The position numbers and the translations under genes are program-made. Positions 14,269-22,697 of a stretch of 29,105 nucleotides of DNA are shown here, piece after piece. The notes beneath the pieces are model-generated. The model was not told where the DNA came from. It searched no databases and worked only from the letters and a program-made list of their open reading frames with translations. The DNA is taken from the NCBI GenBank assembly GCA_040235415.1, contig JBECKR010000334.1, forward strand, positions 1-29,105. The letters run 5' to 3'. The stretch is from JBECKR01 sp040235415 (GTDB taxonomy: Bacteria > Acidobacteriota > Polarisedimenticolia > Polarisedimenticolales > Polarisedimenticolaceae). Every line of letters starts with the position of its first letter. Position 1 is the stretch's first letter.

Positions 14269-15898
14269 GCGCGAGGCGGACGCGGCGGACGACGGCGTCG
14301 GCGTCGAGGTGGTCGTCGCCGCAGCGGTCGAGGTACTCCTCGTAGTTGCCGGCGAAGTCGGCGATGCCGGCCGGCGAGATCTCGACGATGCGGCTCGCGA
14401 CCTTCGACACGAACCAGCGGTCGTGCGACACGAACACGATCGTGCCGTCGTAGCGCACGAGCGCCTCGGCGAGCGCCTCGATCCCCTCGAGGTCGAGGTG
14501 GTTCGTCGGCTCGTCGAGCACGAGGACGTTCGGTTCGGTCACCGCGAGACGGGCGAACAGCAGCCGCGCGGCCTCTCCGCCCGACAGGTGCGCGATCTTC
14601 TTGTCGACCTCGTCCTTCGTGAACAGCACGCGGGCGAGCTGGCTCCGGACGTAGCCGATCGGCTCGCCGGAGCAATGGTTCCACAGCCAGCTCTGGAGCG
14701 TCTGCCTGGGCGAGCCGAGCAGCTCGTGGTGGTCCTGCGAGAAGTACCCGACGTGGGTCTCGTAGCCCCACTCGATACGTCCGCGGCCGGGTGCGAGCTC
14801 GCCGACCGCGAGCTTGACGAGGGTCGACTTGCCGATGCCGTTCGGTCCGATGACGGCGATGCGGTCGCCGCGGCGAACCCGTAGATCGACGCCGTCGAGA
14901 ACCCGCTTCGGTCCGAACGCCTTCGAGACGTCGTCGAGCTCGAGGACGGTCTTTCCACTCGGACGCCGCGGGCGGAACGAGAACGACGGATAGCGCCTCG
15001 AGCTGCGAGGAAGCTCCTCGATCACGATCCGGTCGAGGAGCTTCTCCTTGCTCTTGGCTTGCCGCGCCTTGGTCGGCTTGGCGCGGAACCGCTCGATAAA
15101 CGCCTTGTGATCCGCGATCTCCTTCTCGCGCCGGTCGATGTCGGCCTCGAGGCGCTCGCGGTCTTCGCGCTTCTGGCGCTCGAAGTCGTCGTAGTCCCCG
15201 CGGTACAGCGTCACGCGCTCGTAGTCGACGTCGACGATGTCGGTGCAGACGTTGTTCAGGAAGCGATGGTCGTGCGAGACCACGACCGCGATCCCGCGAA
15301 AGCCCGCAACGAACTTCTCGAGCCAACGGATCGACAGGATGTCGAGGTGGTTCGTCGGCTCGTCGAGCAGCAGGACGTCCGGGTCGGCGGCGAGCGTCCG
15401 CGCCAGCAGCACCCGGAGCTTGAAACCGCCGGAGAGGGAGCTGAGCGGCTTGCGGTGGACCTCGGAAGGGATCGCGAGTCCCTCGAGGATGGCGGACGCC
15501 CGGGCCTCCAAGCCGTACCCGTCGAGCTGCACGATCAGGTCCTCGAGCGCGCCGTAGCGCTCGGCGTCGAACTCCTCGTGGGCGCGCTCGAGCAGCGCGT
15601 CCTTCTGGCGCATCGCGGTCCACAGCTCGTCGTGGCCCATCATGACGACGTCGAGGATCGGATCGTTCTCGAAGCGGTAGTGGTCCTGCCGAAGCACGCC
15701 GACGCGCAGGCGCTTGGCCATCTGGACCTCGCCCGCGCTCGACTCCTCGTCCCCGGCGAGAATGCGTAGCAGGGTCGATTTCCCCGAGCCGTTGGCGCCC
15801 ACGACGCCGTAACGCCGTCCCGGGTGGAACTGCAGCGAGGCGCCACGGAACAGCGTCCGCCCGCCGTGGGCCTTGGCCAGATCGACGATCGCGAGCAT
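14246..15898 (-). CDS. ABC-F family ATPase, YbiT-like
   Basis: A soluble 550-residue protein with two ABC domains and no membrane segments, so it is a translation-associated ABC-F factor rather than a transporter. Walker A motifs are GANGSGKST (34-42) and GPNGIGKST; both halves have LSGG and LLLDEPTNHLD/LVLDEPTNHLD. The YbiT-type linker between them is Lys/Arg-rich with FIERFRAKPTKARQAKSK. Features such as RYGVVGANGSGKST and VMMGHDELW match E. coli YbiT closely. These proteins bind the ribosomal E site and relieve stalling. The C-terminal residues GHSSPG come from the REP-like element, so the tail differs from relatives. The ribosome-binding site is weak. Confidence 0.92.
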   Translation of the reverse strand: MLAIVDLAKAHGGRTLFRGASLQFHPGRRYGVVGANGSGKSTLLRILAGDEESSAGEVQMAKRLRVGVLRQDHYRFENDPILDVVMMGHDELWTAMRQKDALLERAHEEFDAERYGALEDLIVQLDGYGLEARASAILEGLAIPSEVHRKPLSSLSGGFKLRVLLARTLAADPDVLLLDEPTNHLDILSIRWLEKFVAGFRGIAVVVSHDHRFLNNVCTDIVDVDYERVTLYRGDYDDFERQKREDRERLEADIDRREKEIADHKAFIERFRAKPTKARQAKSKEKLLDRIVIEELPRSSRRYPSFSFRPRRPSGKTVLELDDVSKAFGPKRVLDGVDLRVRRGDRIAVIGPNGIGKSTLVKLAVGELAPGRGRIEWGYETHVGYFSQDHHELLGSPRQTLQSWLWNHCSGEPIGYVRSQLARVLFTKDEVDKKIAHLSGGEAARLLFARLAVTEPNVLVLDEPTNHLDLEGIEALAEALVRYDGTIVFVSHDRWFVSKVASRIVEISPAGIADFAGNYEEYLDRCGDDHLDADAVVRRVRLARGHSSPG

Positions 15899-16030
15899 GG
15901 AACGGAGCAGGGTAGCGGGTCGCGCGCCCGCCGTCGAGGCTGGCGTGTCGAGCTTGCCGATTGTGCTATTCCTGTGCGCGACGCCGGGGGACCGCGATGC
16001 CGCGAACCTTCCCGGGGCAGGAGGATTCCG

Positions 16031-16885
16031 ATGCGGATTCGGACGCTGACGTGGACGCTGCTGCTCGCGCTGCCCCTGACGGGCGCGGCGAAGGCCGACG
16101 ACGAGAGGAAGACCGGCTGGTTCGACAGCGGCGAGATCAGCTACGTCGTGACCGCGGGCAACTCAGAGACGAACACGCTCGGGCTCAAGAACGAGCTGAC
16201 CTACAAGTGGACCGATGCCTGGTATCGGCTTCGGGTCGGCGGCGTCCGCGCGCAGTCGACCACCACCGCCCGCACCGCGATCGGCACTCCGGACGACTTC
16301 CAGATCGTCGAGGACAAGTCGACCGATCTCACCGCAGAGAATTACTACGTCAAGAACAAGTACGCCCGGAACATCAGCCCGCGGCTATTCTGGTCGGTCG
16401 GCGCCGGGTGGGACCGGAACCGTCCCGCCGGGATCGACAACCGCTACATCGCGGAGGGCGGCGTCGGCAACACCTGGGTCGAGACCGACCGGATCAAGTT
16501 CCGCACGGAGTACGCCGTGACGTACACCGATCAGAAGGACGTCGTCGAGACGCCGGGCAGGAAGAGCACCTTCGCGGGCGCGCGGGTCTCCTGGGACTAC
16601 TTCCACAAGTTCTTCGGCAGCACGACCTACACGAACGACACGATCCTCGACTACAACTTCGACGAGAGCGACGCGTGGCGCGGCGACATGACGAACGCGG
16701 TCTCGGTCACGATCAACGACCACCTCGCGCTCAAGGTCGCGCTGCAGTGGCTGTACGAGAACCGGCCCGCCCTGAAGGAGATTCCGCTGTTCGACGCTCC
16801 CGGCGGCGCGCAGACGGGAACCGTCCTGGTCGAGCTCGACAGTCTCGACAGCATCTTCACGACCTCACTCGTCGTCAATTTCTGA
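16031..16885 (+). CDS. DUF481 outer-membrane beta-barrel protein
   Basis: The 284-residue precursor has a Sec signal peptide cleaved near AKA-DDE. The mature protein begins with the family pattern GEISYVVTAGNSETNTLG, followed by alternating hydrophobic strands rich in Tyr and Trp, and ends in a terminal Phe (VVNF) as outer-membrane barrels do. DUF481 (YdiY-like) proteins are outer-membrane barrels of unknown, often salt- or acid-linked, function. ATG 16031 follows GGAGG by 6 bases. It is divergent from the ABC-F gene and convergent with the alpha/beta hydrolase, separated by a hairpin. Confidence 0.88.
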   Translation: MRIRTLTWTLLLALPLTGAAKADDERKTGWFDSGEISYVVTAGNSETNTLGLKNELTYKWTDAWYRLRVGGVRAQSTTTARTAIGTPDDFQIVEDKSTDLTAENYYVKNKYARNISPRLFWSVGAGWDRNRPAGIDNRYIAEGGVGNTWVETDRIKFRTEYAVTYTDQKDVVETPGRKSTFAGARVSWDYFHKFFGSTTYTNDTILDYNFDESDAWRGDMTNAVSVTINDHLALKVALQWLYENRPALKEIPLFDAPGGAQTGTVLVELDSLDSIFTTSLVVNF

Positions 16886-16901
16886 CTCCGCGTCCGGAGT
16901 C
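16884..16901. terminator. Hairpin between convergent DUF481 and hydrolase genes
   Basis: GACTCCG-CGTC-CGGAGTC has a perfect 7-bp stem beginning inside the DUF481 stop codon, followed by a second short palindrome, CCGCCG-A-CGGCGG, nearby. No T run follows, so termination is plausible but not proven. Confidence 0.4.
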
Positions 16902-16919
16902 CCGTCCCGCCGACGGCGG

Positions 16920-17819
16920 TCAACGCGCCGTCGTCGTCCGGGGCGGGGCCGGAACGGGAGCCGCGGGGCGCGCCTCCTCGCGCGCGAGAAGATCGAGGAT
17001 CGCGCGCTCGATCAGCGCGGGGCGCTTCCACAGCACGAAGTGCGTCGCTTCGTGAGGCCGCCAAACCTCGACGCTCGCGTGCGGCAGCATCCTCGCCGCG
17101 AACGCCGCGTTCGCGACCGGGACGAGCCGGTCGCGGTCCCCGTGGATGACGATCGTCGGCGCGGTGATCCGCCCCCACAACGGGAGCATCCGCCTGAGCT
17201 CGCCCCGGAGCGGCAGGATCTCCTCGTTCGCGGTCCGGAGGTCGCGCGGGACGAGCCAGCGGACCGCCCGACGCTCGGCGAGCCTCTGGTACCAATGCAC
17301 GTGCTCGAGATCCGGGTCGACCGACGGTGCCACCAGGACCAAACCCGCGACCCGCGAGGGGAAGTCCATCGCGAAGCGCGCGGCGATCGGACCGCCGAGC
17401 GAGTGCCCGACGACGATCGCGGGGCGGCCGCTGCCGTCCAGGGTCAGCGCCTGCGCGGCGGCCACGGCCTGCTCGCGGAGCGACGGCACCACCCGCCCGC
17501 GACCCGAGTCGCCATAACCGGGGCGATCGTACGCGATGAGATGCGCGCGCGAGGTCAGCGCCGGGTCCGTGAGATAGCGGCGGTACGCCTTCCACGATCC
17601 CGGGGCCCCGTGGATCAGCAACACCGGCGGCGCGTCGGGCGATCCGGCGTCGACCACCCGGAGCGCCCCGCCGTCGAAGGCGAGGTCGTGGACTCGCAGT
17701 CCGTCGACATCGTTCGCCCGGGCGGTCACGCTCCCTCCGGACGCGAGCAGCGTGAGGGCGGCGACCGCGGCGGCCGCGCCGACGACGGCGTGCGCCCTGG
17801 GCCCCGTCTCCGAGCTCAC
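16920..17819 (-). CDS. Alpha/beta hydrolase, exported or membrane-anchored
   Basis: The 299-residue alpha/beta-hydrolase fold protein has oxyanion HGAPGS (70-75), nucleophile elbow GHSLGG with Ser140, acid Asp230 in GDRDRLVP and base His260 in EATHF. An N-terminal hydrophobic segment (about 11-30) is either a signal peptide or an anchor, so it probably acts in the periplasm. It starts with GTG 17819, sharing GTGA with the stop of the upstream CusF-like lipoprotein. The substrate cannot be predicted; the coupling to a copper protein is unexplained. Confidence 0.85.
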   Translation of the reverse strand: MSSETGPRAHAVVGAAAAVAALTLLASGGSVTARANDVDGLRVHDLAFDGGALRVVDAGSPDAPPVLLIHGAPGSWKAYRRYLTDPALTSRAHLIAYDRPGYGDSGRGRVVPSLREQAVAAAQALTLDGSGRPAIVVGHSLGGPIAARFAMDFPSRVAGLVLVAPSVDPDLEHVHWYQRLAERRAVRWLVPRDLRTANEEILPLRGELRRMLPLWGRITAPTIVIHGDRDRLVPVANAAFAARMLPHASVEVWRPHEATHFVLWKRPALIERAILDLLAREEARPAAPVPAPPRTTTAR

Positions 17820-18235
17820 TCCTGCGGCACCTCGAGGACGGTGTCGCCCGGCAGGCGCTCGATCGCGGTGATCCGGCCTCGCATGCCGCGAATCTCCAGG
17901 GTGAACCGCACCTTGTCGCCGACCTCGATCCCGTCCAGCGAAACGCCTTCGTCGAGATCGAACGGCATCTTCATGGCGTCCATCCCGACGACGCTGCCGT
18001 CGGCGCCGCGGAAGTCGGGCACGGCCTCGTGCAGGATCCAGATCTCGTGACCGTCCGGCTTCGGCAGCTCGGTCACGATCCCTCGGATCGTGTAGGTGTA
18101 GACCGGCGATTCCGGCGCCGGCTTCTCGGCCGGCGCGGGGGCGGCCTCGCGACCGGAGCCGCAGCCGGCGATCGCCAGGAGCGCGGCCCCGAGCGCGGCC
18201 GCCGGGATTACCGAGGACGAACGTCGATGTCGCAT
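17816..18235 (-). CDS. CusF-like copper-binding lipoprotein
   Basis: The 139-residue precursor has a lipoprotein signal with lipobox AIAGC (Cys25), then a Pro/Ala linker. The small beta-barrel domain carries the copper motif of the CusF/SCO-associated family: HEAVP (His69), then MDAMKMPF (Met85, Met88, Met90), then VGDKVRFTLEI. About ten residues are inserted between the His and Met parts compared with the compact form I know. E. coli CusF's Trp is absent. It probably binds Cu(I) on the periplasmic side. ATG 18235 has GGAG 7 bases upstream. It stands apart from the cus operon further right and is coupled to the alpha/beta hydrolase. Confidence 0.78.
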   Translation of the reverse strand: MRHRRSSSVIPAAALGAALLAIAGCGSGREAAPAPAEKPAPESPVYTYTIRGIVTELPKPDGHEIWILHEAVPDFRGADGSVVGMDAMKMPFDLDEGVSLDGIEVGDKVRFTLEIRGMRGRITAIERLPGDTVLEVPQE

Positions 18236-18250
18236 GGTGCTTCTCCTCGA

Positions 18251-18270
18251 CCGGGATTATAGGAACCCGG
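18251..18270 (-). promoter_or_regulatory. Perfect -10 box in an inverted repeat, upstream of CusF-like gene
   Basis: On the minus strand TATAAT (18256-18261) lies about 20 bases before the start codon, between CCGGG arms (18251-18255 and 18266-18270). No -35 box is at the right distance, which could mean an activator-dependent promoter. This is suggestive only. Confidence 0.35.
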
Positions 18271-18326
18271 GGCGCGCGGCGCGAATGTGCCGCATAATCT
18301 CGGACCGTGGCCCCGGAGGACCCCGC

Positions 18327-19076
18327 ATGACCGCAAGGCAAGGCTGCGCCGCCCTCGTCGCGTTCGCGCTCGCCGCCGGCTTCGCGTTCGCGACGGACGA
18401 CGCCGCGCTCTCCGCCGCCGAGGCGGCATACGGCGATCGCGCCGAGCCGGCGCGCGCCCGTGCCGCACTCGAAGGGTTCGAGGCCGTCGCCGCGGCCGAC
18501 CCCGCAGCCTACGAGGCGCGGTGGCGAGGCGCGCGCGCCGCCTACTTCCTCGGGACGTACACCCTCGAGGACGCGCCGGACTCCGAGCGCATCGCGGTCT
18601 ACGAGCGCGGCATGCGCCTCGCGGAGCAGGCGATCGCGCTCGAGCCCGATCGGGTCGAAGGGTATTTCTGGCACGGTGTTCTGGTCGGGGTGTACGGCGA
18701 GGCGCGCGGCATCTTCAAGTCGCTCGGTCTCGCCCCGACCGTGATCGACCGGATGGAGACGGCCCTTCGCATCGACCCCGCGTTCGAGGGCCACGGCGCC
18801 GACCGCGTCCTCGGGCGCGCGTACTTCAAGCTGCCGTGGTTCAAGGGCGGGGACGACGCCAAGGCCGTCGAGCACCTCGAGCGGTCGCTCGCCGGCACGC
18901 CGACGAACGCGCTGACCCGCCTCTATCTCGCGGAGGCGTACCGCGCCGTCGGCCGGCGCGCCGACGCGGTCGCGCAGCTGAGAGAGGTCGTCGCGATGAC
19001 GCCGGACCCGCGGTGGACCGCGGAGAACCCCGCGATCGTGCGGCGCGCGCGGGAGCTCCTGCGCAAGTGGGAGTGA
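18327..19076 (+). CDS. TatT-like TPR protein, exported
   Basis: The 249-residue precursor has a signal peptide ending near FAFA-TDD. The mature part is TPR-like helical repeats with the TatT (TRAP transporter T-component) hallmark GYFWHGVLVGVYGEARG, ADRVLGRAYFKLPWFKGGDDAKAVEHLERSL and a last TPR, TRLYLAEAYRAVGR. TatT proteins are periplasmic partners of TRAP transporters in Treponema; no TRAP permease is in this window, so that link is unproven. ATG 18327 has GGAGG 7 bases upstream. It is divergent from the copper lipoprotein and 26 bases upstream of a class A PBP, so both are probably transcribed together. Confidence 0.8.
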   Translation: MTARQGCAALVAFALAAGFAFATDDAALSAAEAAYGDRAEPARARAALEGFEAVAAADPAAYEARWRGARAAYFLGTYTLEDAPDSERIAVYERGMRLAEQAIALEPDRVEGYFWHGVLVGVYGEARGIFKSLGLAPTVIDRMETALRIDPAFEGHGADRVLGRAYFKLPWFKGGDDAKAVEHLERSLAGTPTNALTRLYLAEAYRAVGRRADAVAQLREVVAMTPDPRWTAENPAIVRRARELLRKWE

Positions 19077-19102
19077 CGCGCGGCGCGGTCTATCCTCTGG
19101 CC

Positions 19103-21376
19103 ATGCGACGAAAGCGCGCGATCGCGTCCACGAGGGTCGTCGTGGCGGCGCTCGCCCTCGCCGCGCTCGCGGCGGCGGGAGCGGTGCGGGCCGCCGGGCG
19201 GCTCGAGGACGACCTCGGGCGGAGCGAGGTGCGGGTCCGCTCCGAGGCGTACCCGATCGTCTCCGGGCTCTCGGTCCCGGACTCCGGCCTCGTCGAACGC
19301 CTCGAGACGCTCGGCTACCGCCGCGTCCACGAGCGGCCGAGCCGGCCCGGCGAGTACTTCTGGGGCGATACCGTGCTGTGGGTGTTCCGGCGCGCGCACC
19401 GTCTCGGCGGGACGGACTACGGTGCCGCGCTCCTCGGCCTGCGGCTCGACCGCGGGGTCGTCACGGGGCTCGTCGACGCGCGCGGCGGCGAGCATCGTCT
19501 GGACCGGCGGGGACTCGTGTGGCTCGAGCCCGAGACGCTGTCGGAGTCGCTCGAAGGCGACCGCGCGGATCGACTCCCGGTCCGCCTCGACGACCTCCCG
19601 GAGCGGGTCTGGCGGCCGCTGCTCGCGGCCGAGGACCATCGCTTCTTCGAGCACGGCGCGCTCGACGCGCGCGCGGTGGCCCGCGCCGCGCTCGCGAACC
19701 TGAAGCGCGGCGGGGTGGCGCAAGGCGGCAGCACGATCACCCAGCAGCTCGTCAAGAATCGCGATCTGACGCCGAAGCGGACGCTCGGCCGCAAGCTCTC
19801 CGAGGCGGCGCGGGCGCTCGCGCTCGAGGCGGAGTACGACAAGCGCGAGATCCTGGAGGCGTACCTCTCGAGCGTCTACCTCGGCCACGTCGACGGTCTC
19901 GCGATCTACGGCTACGGCACGGCGGCGAGGGTGTACTTCTCGCGCCGCCCTCGGGACCTGACGCTGCCGCAGGCGGCGCTGCTCGCCGCGATGGTGCAGG
20001 GTCCGAACGGGCTGTCGCCGCTGCGCCACCCGGAGCGCGCGCTCTCGCGGCGGAACTGGGTGCTCGGGCGGATGCGGGAGCTCGGATGGGTCGACGCGGG
20101 CGAAGCCGAGGCGGCGCGGGCGAGCGGGCTCGGGCTCTCGCCGTCGCCGCCGCTCCGCTCGGCGCCGGTGCATGCGCTGTCCCGGGTCGCCGCCGAGGCG
20201 CGTCGGGCCGCACCGGGACGGATCGCCGAGGGACGCGGAGTGGTGGTCGAGACGACGCTCGACCCGGTGCTGCAGCGCGACGCCGAGCAGGCGGTGTCGC
20301 GAGGGCTCGCGCGACTGCAGCGCGAGCATCGAGCGCTTCGCACGGCCCCGCTGTCGGCGGCGCTCGTCGCGATCGATCCCGACGACGGTGCCGTCCTGGC
20401 GTACGTCGGCGGCGATCCGACGGAACCGGCTGGCGGTTTCGACCGGGCGTCCGAGGCGAAACGGCAGCCGGGCTCGACGGTCAAACCGTTGGTGCTGCTC
20501 GAGGCGTTCGACCGGTGCGGCGGACGGGACCCGTTGTCGCCGTCGAGCCGGGTCGCCGACGAGCCGCTGCGCTGGGAGCTGCCTTCGGGGGTCTGGGAGC
20601 CGGAGAACTACGACCGGCGGTTCGAAGGTGTCATCCCGGTGCGGCAGGCGCTCGCCGAGTCGCGCAACGTGCCGTTCGCGCGCATCGAGCGGTGGTGCGG
20701 CGTCGAGGCGACGGCGAAGACCCTCGAGCGCGCGGGGCTCGCGGTTCCGGACCCGCCACCGCCGTCGCTCGCGCTCGGAACGGTCGAGACCTCGCCGCTC
20801 GAGCTCGCGGGGGCGTACACCGTCCTGGCGACACCCGGCAGGGCGCGCGCCCCCCGGCTCGTCGACCGCATCGAGCTGCCCGAGGGGAGAGCGATCGAGG
20901 TCGCGCACCCTTCGTCGCGCCGCGTGGTCCGGCCGTCGTCGGCGTGGCTCGTGCGCGATCTCATGACGACCGCCGTCGACGACGGCACGGCACGGGTCGC
21001 GCGCATCGAAGGGGTCGACGTCGCCGCCAAGACCGGGTCGAGCTCGGATCTCAAGGACTCCTGGTTCGCGGGCCACGCGGACGGCGTCGTCGCCGTCGTG
21101 TGGGTCGGACTCGACGACGGCCGCAGCCTGGGCCTGACCGGCGCCGCGGGGGCGGGCCCGATCTGGCGCGAGTTCATGCTCGCGGCGGTGCCAGCGCGAC
21201 CGCCGCGGACGCTCGACCGCCCGCGCGACATCGTGGAACGATACGTCGACTCGACGACCGGCCTGCTCGTGCGCGAGCGGCACCGCCACGCGGTGCTCGA
21301 GCGCTTCCGGCGCGGCGCCCTCCCCCCCCGCGACCGCTTCTGGCGCCGCGACACCCCCCTTTCCGTCGTGAAGTAG
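19103..21376 (+). CDS. Class A penicillin-binding protein (PBP1b-like)
   Basis: This bifunctional peptidoglycan synthase has 757 residues, an N-terminal anchor (10-30), then a region resembling the UB2H-type domain. The GT51 glycosyltransferase contains AAEDHRFFEHG (catalytic Glu177), GGSTITQQ (208-215) and LEAYLSSVYLG. The transpeptidase has S-T-V-K at 458-461, SRN at 520-522 and KTG at 643-645. It polymerises and crosslinks glycan strands at the outer face of the inner membrane. The EDRxF motif reads EDHRF. The ribosome-binding site before ATG 19103 is weak. The gene ends in TAG inside the first arm of a palindromic repeat. Confidence 0.93.
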   Translation: MRRKRAIASTRVVVAALALAALAAAGAVRAAGRLEDDLGRSEVRVRSEAYPIVSGLSVPDSGLVERLETLGYRRVHERPSRPGEYFWGDTVLWVFRRAHRLGGTDYGAALLGLRLDRGVVTGLVDARGGEHRLDRRGLVWLEPETLSESLEGDRADRLPVRLDDLPERVWRPLLAAEDHRFFEHGALDARAVARAALANLKRGGVAQGGSTITQQLVKNRDLTPKRTLGRKLSEAARALALEAEYDKREILEAYLSSVYLGHVDGLAIYGYGTAARVYFSRRPRDLTLPQAALLAAMVQGPNGLSPLRHPERALSRRNWVLGRMRELGWVDAGEAEAARASGLGLSPSPPLRSAPVHALSRVAAEARRAAPGRIAEGRGVVVETTLDPVLQRDAEQAVSRGLARLQREHRALRTAPLSAALVAIDPDDGAVLAYVGGDPTEPAGGFDRASEAKRQPGSTVKPLVLLEAFDRCGGRDPLSPSSRVADEPLRWELPSGVWEPENYDRRFEGVIPVRQALAESRNVPFARIERWCGVEATAKTLERAGLAVPDPPPPSLALGTVETSPLELAGAYTVLATPGRARAPRLVDRIELPEGRAIEVAHPSSRRVVRPSSAWLVRDLMTTAVDDGTARVARIEGVDVAAKTGSSSDLKDSWFAGHADGVVAVVWVGLDDGRSLGLTGAAGAGPIWREFMLAAVPARPPRTLDRPRDIVERYVDSTTGLLVRERHRHAVLERFRRGALPPRDRFWRRDTPLSVVK

Positions 21377-21404
21377 AATCGGTGTCGGACACCGTTCTTA
21401 CTTC
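21370..21404. repeat. REP-like palindrome with GGTGTC/GACACC core
   Basis: Two 17-base arms around one central base match at 14 positions, with core CGGTGTC-G-GACACCG and a tail TTCTTACTTC. It supplies part of the PBP stop (21374-21376) and reaches the NfeD-like stop (21403-21405), so it fills the whole convergent gap and could act as a bidirectional terminator. A relative of the core and of the TTCTTAC tail is at 22668-22700. Confidence 0.6.
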
Positions 21405-21750
21405 ATGGGGAGGGATGGACCAGGAGGCGCAGGCCGCGGACGGCGACGACGGTGACGCGGTCGCCGGGCCGCGGAGCTTCCGGCCCGCTCCACTCCGCGC
21501 TCCAGCGCTCCCCGTGACATCGCACCTCGACGCCCTCCTCGCCCCGGAATAGCACGACCGCCGGGCTGCCGACCATCCCCTCGGAACCGGTCAGCACGCG
21601 CTTCCGCTTCGCGGCGAGCATGAGGTGATGGCACGCGAGCGCGGCGACGAGACCGGCGAGGTAGATCGGGATCGCGACGCGGAGCGGCACGACCGAGAAC
21701 ATCGGGATGAGCTCGATCGGCAGCAGCATCACTACGACCATGAGCCACAT
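21403..21750 (-). CDS. NfeD-like membrane protein with OB-fold domain
   Basis: The 115-residue protein has two N-terminal hydrophobic helices (1-42), then a basic loop, then an NfeD C-terminal OB-fold: LTGSEGMVGSPAVVL, VEVRCHGERWSAEW and PGDRVTVVAVRGLRLLVHP. NfeD proteins pair with SPFH/slipin proteins or membrane proteases in membrane quality control; no partner is here. ATG 21750 has GGAGG 8 bases upstream. It starts 25 bases after the DUF3347-like gene, so it is probably the last gene of the cus operon. A short truncated NfeD lacking the protease domain is a common form. Confidence 0.75.
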   Translation of the reverse strand: MWLMVVVMLLPIELIPMFSVVPLRVAIPIYLAGLVAALACHHLMLAAKRKRVLTGSEGMVGSPAVVLFRGEEGVEVRCHGERWSAEWSGPEAPRPGDRVTVVAVRGLRLLVHPSP

Positions 21751-21775
21751 CGCGCCGACCTCCGGAGCCGGGTCG

Positions 21776-22276
21776 TCAGTCCGCGACCGGGTTGCCGCAG
21801 CCCTCGGCTCCGGCTCCGCGATACGGATCGCCCATCGGGTCGCCCGCCGGTTGAATCCAGACTCGATCGTCCGACGGGCAGCGAAACACGACGGTTGTCC
21901 GGTCCGCCGTCATCTGCCGGTAGCGTACCAGATGCGCCGAAAGCGCGGCAAACGCCCTTCGGGCGGCGTCGAGGCCGTCCGCGCGGCTCAGGGTGCGCGC
22001 CGCGGCCGCGATTTCGACGAGGAGCTTCCGGCACTCCCGCGAGCGCGCCTCGGGCACGCCCGCTCCGGAAGCGTCGAAACGATCCGTGTTGCGGTACGCC
22101 TCCTCGAGCATGCCCTCGGCGTGTCCGCGCACGCCGCGCGTCGAGTCTCGAGAGAGCGCCGCTCGGATCGCGTCGTAGTGCCGCAGCAGGCGGACGTACA
22201 CGGTCTCCGCCCGCGTCGCGGGGGCCGCATGCGCGACCGCGAGGCCAATCGCGAGCGCCAGCACCGCGGGAGCCAT
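21776..22276 (-). CDS. DUF3347-like periplasmic protein of the cus operon
   Basis: The 166-residue precursor has a Sec signal (VLALAIGLAVAHA). The mature helical part (VYVRLLRHYDAIRAALSRDS, AFAALSAHLVRYRQM) resembles DUF3347, which often occurs with or within RND copper efflux adaptors. The C-terminus FRCPSDDRVWIQ...GDPYRGAGAEGCGN keeps the spaced Cys pair and the NPYFG-like motif of the family, a possible metal site. The ATG at 22276 overlaps the stop of the PII-like gene (TGATG). The assignment rests on remembered motif similarity. Its position directly after a cus pump supports a periplasmic copper or silver role. Confidence 0.65.
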   Translation of the reverse strand: MAPAVLALAIGLAVAHAAPATRAETVYVRLLRHYDAIRAALSRDSTRGVRGHAEGMLEEAYRNTDRFDASGAGVPEARSRECRKLLVEIAAAARTLSRADGLDAARRAFAALSAHLVRYRQMTADRTTVVFRCPSDDRVWIQPAGDPMGDPYRGAGAEGCGNPVAD

Positions 22277-22638
22277 CACGGCCCGCCCGTCGCACCGGTC
22301 GCGATCGCCGACTCGCCCTCGTCGCCGGTTCGGATCTTGCGGGCGCGCTCGACCGGGGTCACGAAGACGATGCCGTCACCCGGATCCCCGGTTCTCGCCG
22401 CCGCCGCCAAAACTCCGACGAGACGGTCGCAATCGCAGTCCGCGCAGACGACCTCGACCTTGGCGACCTCGGGCGCCTTGCGCAACTCGCTGGGCGCGAG
22501 CGTGAACTCGTCGGACTCATAGCCGTAGCCGACGCCGTGGACGCGGGACACCGAGACCCCGGGCGCCCCGGCCCGACGCAGGGCCTGGATGACCGCGTCC
22601 ACGCGCCGGGTTCGAACGAACGCTTTCAACTCTCTCAT
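22276..22638 (-). CDS. PII-like signalling protein of the PII-NG (metal-efflux-associated) type
   Basis: The 120-residue protein has the PII fold. The N-terminus is MRELKAFVRTRRVDAVIQALRRAG and the C-terminus GDGIVFVTPVERARKIRTGDEG, close to the PII signature. The T-loop is short and lacks the uridylylated Tyr. In place of the usual strand after it there is VVCADCDCD, with Cys65, Cys68 and Cys70 close together. A subgroup of PII proteins (PII-NG) was reported to be linked to CusABC-type efflux genes, which fits this position. It probably modulates the pump or senses a metal or nucleotide; the Cys cluster as a metal site is inference. ATG 22638 has GGGAGG 5 bases upstream. Confidence 0.78.
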   Translation of the reverse strand: MRELKAFVRTRRVDAVIQALRRAGAPGVSVSRVHGVGYGYESDEFTLAPSELRKAPEVAKVEVVCADCDCDRLVGVLAAAARTGDPGDGIVFVTPVERARKIRTGDEGESAIATGATGGP

Positions 22639-22667
22639 CGAGGCCTCCCGACCTCGCGGTCCGAGAC

Positions 22668-22693
22668 GGTGTCAGACACCGGTGTCTGACACC
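22668..22693. repeat. 26-bp perfect palindrome GGTGTCAGACACC-GGTGTCTGACACC
   Basis: Two 13-base half-palindromes sit head to head to form a perfect 26-bp palindrome, followed by CTTCTTAC, which supplies the stop codon of CusA at 22698-22700. It is related to the repeat at 21370-21404. It lies in the gap between cusA and the PII-like gene, where an RNA hairpin could change the relative expression of the two. Confidence 0.65.
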
Positions 22694-22697
22694 CTTC

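Noticed and set aside
18923..21289. A 788-codon open frame on the minus strand opposite the class A PBP gene
   Set aside because: It is an antisense shadow produced by high GC: the product is Arg/Asp/Ala-rich with no domain, and the sense strand holds all PBP catalytic motifs.
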